From NCBI GenBank assembly GCA_947495975.1, contig CANMBE010000001.1, positions 176,964 to 240,963 of the forward strand: DNA of 64,000 nt, given 5' to 3'. Source of the DNA: Ignavibacteria bacterium (GTDB lineage: Bacteria; Bacteroidota; Ignavibacteria; Kapaibacteriales; Kapaibacteriaceae). Positions 58,501 to 64,000 of this stretch are shown piece by piece. Under the pieces are notes generated by a model. That model saw nothing but the letters and a program-made list of their open reading frames with translations, was not told the origin of the DNA and ran no database searches. The translations under genes were made by a program, and so were the position numbers. Within the stretch, counting starts at the first letter, position 1. Each line of letters opens with the position of its first letter.

Positions 58501-58628
58501 GAGTTTGGTCATTCATGCGGCTGGCGTTGCCCTTGTTGCAAGAGAGGGGCACGTTCCTTCAATAAAACGACTTGATACGTCAAAGGAAATGAGTTACTTA
58601 CCGGACATCTTGTCTCGGGATTTTAACA

Positions 58629-60293
58629 ATGCTCAGCAACCGCCAACACACTGCAACTGCGTTTATTCTAGCACTCGTGTGTCTGTATGCAATACGCCTT
58701 ACGTCAATCGAGGTACAGCCCTGGGACGAAGGTCTTTATGCCGTGCGGGGTCAAAGTATTGTCCAGTTTGGCAACTGGGCAGATCAAACCCAGCACACCA
58801 TAGGAGGCCTGTATTCTTCCACTCCACCGCCGATGTTGCCTTGGGCCATCGCAGGTACAATGACAGTCTTTGGGCAGACCGTAGCGGCCGTCCGGTTGTT
58901 CAGTCTCTTTAGTGCCGGTATCTCGTTTCTGCTTCTTTACCTCATCGCACTGCGAATGCTTTCTTTCCGGTCCTCCATTCTTGCCGTATGTGTGCTTGCT
59001 GGGTGTATGCATTGGACGATCTATTCTCGTCAAGCCATGACGGAGGTTCCGCTGATGATGTTTGTACTACTTGCAATATGGGCATCACTTAAAGTCATCG
59101 AGGCTACTTCTTCGCGAGATGCGTGGCTGTATGCCGTGTTAGGGGGCTGTGCCTTTGGCGCTGCATTACACACCAAGATGATTGTTTCATTTCTGCCGCT
59201 ATTCATCTTTGTTTTGTTTGCATGTCGCACAAAGAATTACGTCAGGCATTTTGCACTTGCCTGCGTTGTTGGACTTGCGTTGGCGCTTCCGTGGTACACC
59301 ATGATGGTGTTGAAGCATGGAGAAGAATTCTGGCATGCGCTTACAATTCCGCAGATCACATCGGAGGTAGAGGGCAATGCCCCTTGGCTTGGTGTGTTCT
59401 ATTACATCAACCAAATGTTTGTGTCGCACCCCCTATTGCTGGTATCACTCGTCTGGGTTTTGTTCAGTTTGTGGAAGCGACAGTTAATCGTAACTCATTC
59501 TCCAATTGCGTACGTCGCAATGATATTGTGGTTTGTATTCGGCATGGTGATATTCAGTTTTGCACCAACAAAAAATTCACACTACATCGTGATGTTGTTG
59601 CCGGCAGCCGTTCTGGTTTCTGTCTATGGCCTTGAGCGTCTTGTTGCCGAGGCGCCACGCCGTTTCGTATTGGGTGTCTATTGTGGTCTTGCGATGCTGA
59701 CGTTATGGTCGGTTATGCCCGGCCTTCGCGAGTCACTCCGCTCCTTCCATGCAGATGCTTCTACGCTATCATTTGTGAGCGTGTTCATATTGCTCTGCGT
59801 TTTACCGTTTGTCCTGCCAAAGAGAATGACGTTAACACTCTCAGTAACCCTATTCAAGCCCGTAGTAAATGGCCTGGTTGCTATCATGGTTTTGCGATCC
59901 CTGTGGCTCATCGTCATAGAGCCCCCTCCAATGATACGTGGAGGGAGAGAGATTGCAAGCGTGTTGAATGAATCAACTGCACGCAGTTTTGGATATGTCT
60001 ATCACGAGCAAAATGCTGGAGACAAATTTAATCCTCAGCTGGCGTGGTACACAGACGGATGGATGGCTGGGTGGATCAGTGGGCGGACCGTGAGCCCCTT
60101 TGCAATGAATAGAGACGCAGCGAACGACGTGTACCTGTCCCAAGCGGCTACGTCGGGGTTGCCATACATTGTGTATTACCATCCTGGTGTGAGCAGTCAG
60201 ATTCAGGAGCGTGTTGGCAGTGTGTTACAATTGGGATACAACAAAGTGTACACCGCTAGCAAACACTACACCCTCTACGAATACCGATTCTAA
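58629..60293 (+). CDS. ArnT/PMT-like membrane glycosyltransferase (second in window)
   Basis: 554 residues, about 11-12 helices. The first periplasmic loop has VQPWDEGLYAVRGQSIV, the acidic DE motif of lipid-phosphate-sugar glycosyltransferases, and the third helix is followed by a YSRQAMTEVPLMMF stretch. It lies 128 bp after peroxidase copy 2 and 101 bp before the YHYH gene, on the same strand, so it could glycosylate secreted products of this locus. That link is positional only. Confidence 0.8.
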   Translation: MLSNRQHTATAFILALVCLYAIRLTSIEVQPWDEGLYAVRGQSIVQFGNWADQTQHTIGGLYSSTPPPMLPWAIAGTMTVFGQTVAAVRLFSLFSAGISFLLLYLIALRMLSFRSSILAVCVLAGCMHWTIYSRQAMTEVPLMMFVLLAIWASLKVIEATSSRDAWLYAVLGGCAFGAALHTKMIVSFLPLFIFVLFACRTKNYVRHFALACVVGLALALPWYTMMVLKHGEEFWHALTIPQITSEVEGNAPWLGVFYYINQMFVSHPLLLVSLVWVLFSLWKRQLIVTHSPIAYVAMILWFVFGMVIFSFAPTKNSHYIVMLLPAAVLVSVYGLERLVAEAPRRFVLGVYCGLAMLTLWSVMPGLRESLRSFHADASTLSFVSVFILLCVLPFVLPKRMTLTLSVTLFKPVVNGLVAIMVLRSLWLIVIEPPPMIRGGREIASVLNESTARSFGYVYHEQNAGDKFNPQLAWYTDGWMAGWISGRTVSPFAMNRDAANDVYLSQAATSGLPYIVYYHPGVSSQIQERVGSVLQLGYNKVYTASKHYTLYEYRF

Positions 60294-60394
60294 TGGTGAT
60301 ACCACTTGTTGAGGCCGCGTGAAGTGTAACTATTCTGCTACATCTGGTTTCCTCTTGCCAGAGTAATGTTGGATTTTTCAATCTCGGAGTGGAT

Positions 60395-62344
60395 ATGTGG
60401 ACTCTTCGGCTGCTTATTGTAGCTTTATCATGCCTTGTACTATCATCGATGGGCACAGCTGCACAAACTCATCCAGCGATTGTGTCGTGGTTGATCAACA
60501 CAACAAATGTTACCGGCCGACACTACCTAGAGGGTAATCCAACACCAATCGCGGATACAGCCAAGGCAAACTGTCAGCTTGTTCAATATTCAGCTGATTA
60601 CACCTACGTCCGTTGCAATGGTATTCCGGGCTATGTGATTGGACCGTACCGAGACGGCAACCCGGCTATCGCCGTTGGCAGAAACTACCTCTTCAAACTC
60701 CCGTTAAAACCAACAGTGCAGACGGCTGCAAAGACTGTTGTTGGACTCGGCCACATTGGCGTACTGATCAATGGCGTTCCCATTTATAACTACGCTGATG
60801 CGCGCTCATACAACAACGGAAACATTTGGCATCAGAACGCCATTCACTTTGAGCGTGCCGGATTTGATTGTGCAACGGGCCATCCAGCACCAATCATGGG
60901 CGGAGGCGGAGGCGGAGGAGGCGTAACTCCAGGACAGTACCACCATCATCAAAACCCAACAGCATTCAACATCGCCAAGGTGAACATGTCCGATGTCTGC
61001 AACATGTATCTCGCAGATGGGCTCTACGTTCCCGACAGCACAAAGCACGGTCCGCTCATCGGTTTCGCCTTTGACGGCTTTCCAATCTACGGGGCATATG
61101 GTTGGCAGACCGGTTCAACAACAGTTACGCGTATAATTCCTAGCTATCAAAGAAGAGCCATTACAGATCGCACGACACTTGCTTCGGGAACCGCTCTCAC
61201 CGCTGCACAATATGGTCCAACGTTGGCAGCCCAAGCACTGGGAGCATATGCTGAAGACTTTGAATATGCTGCTGGATCAGGAGACCTTGATGAGCACAAC
61301 GGGCGTTTTTGCATTACTCCTGAATATCCAGAAGGCACGTATGCCTACTTCGCCACAATCGACGCCAATGGCGTCTCTGCCTATCCGTATGTGATCGGAC
61401 CAACGTACTACGGAGTTGTAGTAACAGACAATTTCCCCGCACGTGGACCTGGTGCAGCGTCTACGAATGTAAAGATCACGGAGTCCGTTACAACGTACAC
61501 TCCAAACAGCTCAACGCCTGTGGTGCTCTTCACATCTACTGCTGTTATGGCGGGTAAGCAGGGCGTGCCATACGTGTACAACGCTAAGGCATCTTCGAAT
61601 ACAACGGATCCCATCACATTCAATCTCACAGGCGGACCAGTAGGAATGGTGATCGACACAGCTACCGGTCTTGTTTCGTGGCCATCACCTGTTATGGGTC
61701 AGCATAACGTAAGTATCGGCGCAAAGATCACTGCGAGCGGAAAGGTCTACACAGCAACGCAGACGTATGCCCTAACGATTGCAAGTAATGCGCCTCTCAC
61801 GATAACGTTCACTTCCGCGCCTATCACGACTGGAACTGAAAACATCCCCTACTCCTATACGCTGCGCGCTATCGTATCAGACACATCCAGACGCCTCATC
61901 TATAGGTTTCAAGACTCAGTGGCGGGAATGACTCTCTCACGTCAGGGTGTGCTAGCATGGCAGAAACCGGTCATTGGAACGTATCCGATCTCTGTGCGTG
62001 CAATTGTGATCGGAGACACTGTTGTTTCGTTGCAGTCATTCACACTCGTGATCAAGCCTGATAGCACAACAGGCGTGCAGGAAAGTGATTTGCCTCTTTC
62101 CTCAGCAACCATCTATCCAAACCCTGCAAATAATATGTTGATCGTCCAGGTCACAATGCCACTCGCTACGTGGGCTCGTGTTGAGCTTCTCGACCTGGCT
62201 GGTAGGTCAGTTCAGCAGACCGCTATCAACCAAGGCAGTACGATGTGCTTTATGGATGTGCAAACGGTGTACGCTGGCGTCTATATCGTTCGGATCACAC
62301 TTGGCAGCAACTCTCTGAGCTATCCTGTTGTCATCAGCGAATAG
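60395..62344 (+). CDS. YHYH-domain secreted protein with T9SS sorting domain
   Basis: 649 residues from the ATG at 60395 (GGAG 5 nt upstream). Signal peptide to about residue 24. The YHYH domain spans about 55-345: eight glycines at 169-176 lead to GQYHHHQNP (His183-185), a variant of the name-giving YHYH; GFAFDGFPIYGAYGW and DLDEHNGRFCITPEYPEGTYAYF follow. Two cadherin/putative-Ig repeats (VPYVYNAKASSN and IPYSYTLRAIVSD) are next, then a T9SS type A domain (ATIYPNPANNMLIVQVT). His-rich YHYH proteins are often encoded with copper or haem-peroxidase genes. Metal binding is inferred. Confidence 0.82.
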   Translation: MWTLRLLIVALSCLVLSSMGTAAQTHPAIVSWLINTTNVTGRHYLEGNPTPIADTAKANCQLVQYSADYTYVRCNGIPGYVIGPYRDGNPAIAVGRNYLFKLPLKPTVQTAAKTVVGLGHIGVLINGVPIYNYADARSYNNGNIWHQNAIHFERAGFDCATGHPAPIMGGGGGGGGVTPGQYHHHQNPTAFNIAKVNMSDVCNMYLADGLYVPDSTKHGPLIGFAFDGFPIYGAYGWQTGSTTVTRIIPSYQRRAITDRTTLASGTALTAAQYGPTLAAQALGAYAEDFEYAAGSGDLDEHNGRFCITPEYPEGTYAYFATIDANGVSAYPYVIGPTYYGVVVTDNFPARGPGAASTNVKITESVTTYTPNSSTPVVLFTSTAVMAGKQGVPYVYNAKASSNTTDPITFNLTGGPVGMVIDTATGLVSWPSPVMGQHNVSIGAKITASGKVYTATQTYALTIASNAPLTITFTSAPITTGTENIPYSYTLRAIVSDTSRRLIYRFQDSVAGMTLSRQGVLAWQKPVIGTYPISVRAIVIGDTVVSLQSFTLVIKPDSTTGVQESDLPLSSATIYPNPANNMLIVQVTMPLATWARVELLDLAGRSVQQTAINQGSTMCFMDVQTVYAGVYIVRITLGSNSLSYPVVISE

Positions 62345-62354
62345 TGTTCATCAT

Positions 62355-63047
62355 ATGAAGCTGCGTGCTATTGCGCTGTTCTTTGTTGTGTTGGCCGTCC
62401 AAGCAACACTAACAGCTCAGCAGCAATACATATCGGTGGACATTCTCGTTACAGCCACTGTGAACGGTACGCCTCTGCACATGGGATTGGCGAACTACAC
62501 AAACAAACGTGGTCAGGACTTTCACGTGTCCGTTCTCAAGTTCTACATTGGTAACGTTGTGCTGCATGCAGACAATGGAGCTCGCCACGCAGTAGGGGGC
62601 TATTCACTCGTTGACTTTGAAGATGAAACATCGTTGCAATTACACATCGATAGTGTGCCGGAGAACACCTACACAAGCGTGTCGTTTATTGTAGGCGTAG
62701 ATAGTGTCATGAGCGAACGTGGTCCACAGTCTGGTGCCTTAGACCCGTTGAACGGTATGTATTGGACGTGGGCAACGGGCTACATTTTCTTTAAGCTCGA
62801 GGGCACATCGCAGTCTTCAGCGCAGCCGAAGAACCTCCTTACATTTCACATTGGTGGATACAAAGCCCCTTACAACAACATTCAAAAGATTCATGTTGAC
62901 GTAAAAAGTGGCGGCATCAACATTGATATTGGTGAGTGGATAGACAGTGGTGCGGGCATTGACTTTGCGGTACAGTCTAGCGTAACCGATGCGCGCGCCG
63001 CTGTGGACATAGCAAAGCGTTTGGGTGGATCGTTCCATGCACGGTAG
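62355..63047 (+). CDS. MbnP-like copper-binding protein (second copy)
   Basis: 230 residues from the ATG at 62355. Signal peptide (to AQQQ near 24), then the MbnP domain with VLKFYIGNVVL, SFIVGVDSVMSERGPQSGA, LDPLNGMYWTWATGYIFF (Trp137, Trp139) and FKLEG. No sorting domain, so it should stay periplasmic unless otherwise anchored. It begins 10 bp after the YHYH stop and overlaps the next peroxidase gene by 11 bp, repeating the MbnP-then-peroxidase order seen at 55468. Confidence 0.85.
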   Translation: MKLRAIALFFVVLAVQATLTAQQQYISVDILVTATVNGTPLHMGLANYTNKRGQDFHVSVLKFYIGNVVLHADNGARHAVGGYSLVDFEDETSLQLHIDSVPENTYTSVSFIVGVDSVMSERGPQSGALDPLNGMYWTWATGYIFFKLEGTSQSSAQPKNLLTFHIGGYKAPYNNIQKIHVDVKSGGINIDIGEWIDSGAGIDFAVQSSVTDARAAVDIAKRLGGSFHAR

Positions 63048-64000
63048 GATAGTTGTAGGATCAACAATGCTGATGTTGATCACGGTGATGATCACCGGTA
63101 TGATACATGTTCATTCTCCAAGAGTGAACGATGAAGCACTTGTTGAGCTGGGTCGGTATCTTTTTTACGATCCAATACTTTCACTCAACAGCACAACAAG
63201 TTGTGCATCGTGTCATCAACAATTTTCTGCATTTGCGCACATAGATCATGCGCTAAGTCATGGCGTGGAAGGCCGTATTGGCAAGCGCAATGTTCCTGCT
63301 CTTCAAAACCTGGTTAACCAGCCAGCGTTTATGTGGGACGGGGCTATTGAGAACCTGCACATGCAGGCATTGAGCCCCTTAACAGGCAACGAAGAGATGG
63401 GCGAGACATTGCCCAACATTCTCGTAAAGCTGCAAACATCAAGAGCATATCCATCGATGTTCCGAAGTGCATTTGATGATTCAGTGATCACCATTCCGCA
63501 CATACTCCAAGCAATCGGCAGTTTTTGTTCGTCGCTCGTTAGCGTTTCATCGCGTTATGACGGTTACGTAAACGGTAGTGACACATTTGCTCTGAACGAA
63601 GTGAGAGGCCTCAAACTTTTTCGAGAGAAGTGTGCAACATGTCACGCAGAGCCTCTACTAACCAACAACACATTCCGAAGCAACGGACTTCATGTAGACA
63701 CTGCACTTCAGGACACAGGACGCATTCGCATCACATTCGATGACGCAGATCGTTATCGATTTAAAGTACCCTCACTGCGCAACATCGCCGTAACACATCC
63801 ATACATGCACGACGGCAGGTTTAAGCGCCTGCGCGATGTTCTATGGCATTACGGAACACCAGGTGGAATTGCCGATCATGCAGATCCGTTGGTACAATCA
63901 ATTGGTGTGCTCCGAGACAACGAACGCAAAGACCTCATTGCATTCTTGCTGACGCTAACAGATGAGAGTTTTTTGAAAAATCCGAAGTTTGCTGACCCTT
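63037..64000 (+). CDS. Di-haem cytochrome c peroxidase / MauG-MbnH-like (copy 3, cut at window edge)
   Basis: The frame from the ATG at 63037 stays open to the window end (321 codons); little seems to be missing, since FLLTLTDESFLKNPKF is the usual C-terminus. An N-terminal hydrophobic segment acts as anchor or signal; no lipobox is seen. Haem sites CASCH (Cys56-His60) and CATCH (Cys199-His203). RFKVPSLRNIAVTHPYMHDGR is conserved. Overlap with the MbnP copy 2 stop indicates translational coupling, as with an enzyme and its substrate. Confidence 0.88.
   Translation, partial: MHGRIVVGSTMLMLITVMITGMIHVHSPRVNDEALVELGRYLFYDPILSLNSTTSCASCHQQFSAFAHIDHALSHGVEGRIGKRNVPALQNLVNQPAFMWDGAIENLHMQALSPLTGNEEMGETLPNILVKLQTSRAYPSMFRSAFDDSVITIPHILQAIGSFCSSLVSVSSRYDGYVNGSDTFALNEVRGLKLFREKCATCHAEPLLTNNTFRSNGLHVDTALQDTGRIRITFDDADRYRFKVPSLRNIAVTHPYMHDGRFKRLRDVLWHYGTPGGIADHADPLVQSIGVLRDNERKDLIAFLLTLTDESFLKNPKFADP

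Larger units (their letters stand above)
2242..63380. repeat. Dispersed octamer family ARGGGGCT (at least 42 copies)
   Basis: By eye, AAGGGGCT or its complement occurs 24 times (for example 2522, 6006, 7251, 16338, 16657, 22918, 27907, 45560, 55117, 60093, 63373). AGGGGGCT or its complement occurs 18 times (for example 2242, 6183, 17675, 19294, 27649, 31655, 36087, 49663, 59141, 62594). About 18 copies are in the + orientation and 24 in the other. They fall inside genes in all three frames (EPL at 16657, SPF at 60093, APY at 62864) and near gene ends. Chance would give about four. Confidence 0.75.

Noticed and set aside
58505..58912. Frame between peroxidase copy 2 and the glycosyltransferase
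   Set aside because: Most of it overlaps the glycosyltransferase in another frame. The first 40 residues look vaguely protein-like but no family was recognised and no ribosome-binding site is present.
55306..64000. Methanobactin precursor peptide near the mbnP-like genes
   Set aside because: No short Cys-containing leader-type ORF with a ribosome-binding site and no mbnB/mbnC-like gene was seen.
1..64000. CRISPR arrays, insertion sequences, prophage or rRNA
   Set aside because: No regularly spaced direct repeats, transposase or integrase genes, terminal inverted repeats or rRNA sequence were found.

Overview
The window is about 64 kb of a gene-dense bacterial chromosome of moderate GC, probably from the Bacteroidota/Chlorobi (FCB) group. 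My best guess is a Kapabacteria/OPB56-like or other deep Chlorobi-related lineage. The support is as follows. Five secreted proteins end in type IX secretion (T9SS) type A sorting domains. A GldM/PorM-like protein sits at the left edge. There is a SusC-like TonB-dependent receptor, a B12-dependent ribonucleotide reductase and a Bacteroides-type serine palmitoyltransferase. Several promoters resemble the TAnnTTTG element of Bacteroidota. The lineage is inference; the domain content is read from the sequence.

Layout. 1-5.5 kb: gldM-like gene (cut by the window edge), a Cys-rich lipoprotein and nrdJ, all on the minus strand. 5.8-8 kb: PAP2 phosphatase, hpnE, a decayed csaA and tRNA-Leu. 8-11.3 kb: trigger factor, clpP and clpX. 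11.3-15.4 kb: a DUF1501/DUF1800 secreted pair and an unknown membrane protein. 15.4-24.8 kb: a CtpE-like P-type ATPase, an ArnT-like glycosyltransferase, a DUF1573 protein, a lytic transglycosylase, pepF, asnS and a DUF971 protein. 24.8-39.1 kb: a haem-motif/FG-GAP protein, an FkbM-like methyltransferase, hutU, an ECF sigma factor, mscL, a THUMP-like methyltransferase, pckA, ettA, an EamA transporter, an SMS-like PAP2 protein and a hutG-like ureohydrolase. 39.1-48.2 kb: a giant PNGase F-like secreted protein, an SDR/serine palmitoyltransferase pair, yajQ, a SulP transporter with a beta-carbonic anhydrase, and a decayed DUF899 gene. 48.2-55.3 kb: a TonB receptor, a DUF547 protein, a reprolysin-like T9SS metalloprotease and a fatty-acid desaturase.

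The most interesting region is 55.4-64 kb. It holds two MbnP-like proteins (one with a T9SS sorting domain), three di-haem cytochrome c peroxidase/MauG-like genes (two predicted lipoproteins, the third cut by the window edge), a YHYH-domain T9SS protein and a membrane glycosyltransferase, all on the plus strand. In both MbnP+peroxidase units the genes overlap by a few bases. MbnP/MbnH pairs elsewhere make a copper site by oxidising a Trp of MbnP to kynurenine. This locus therefore looks like an expanded, envelope- or surface-exposed version of that chemistry with no visible methanobactin precursor.

Two signals cut across genes. The octamer ARGGGGCT occurs at least 42 times on the two strands, about ten times the chance expectation, in all reading frames. 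A TAnnTTTG-like element ends exactly four bases before the start codon at several genes, which suggests leaderless mRNAs. Two gene remnants (csaA and DUF899 family) lie in what would otherwise look like empty intergenic DNA.
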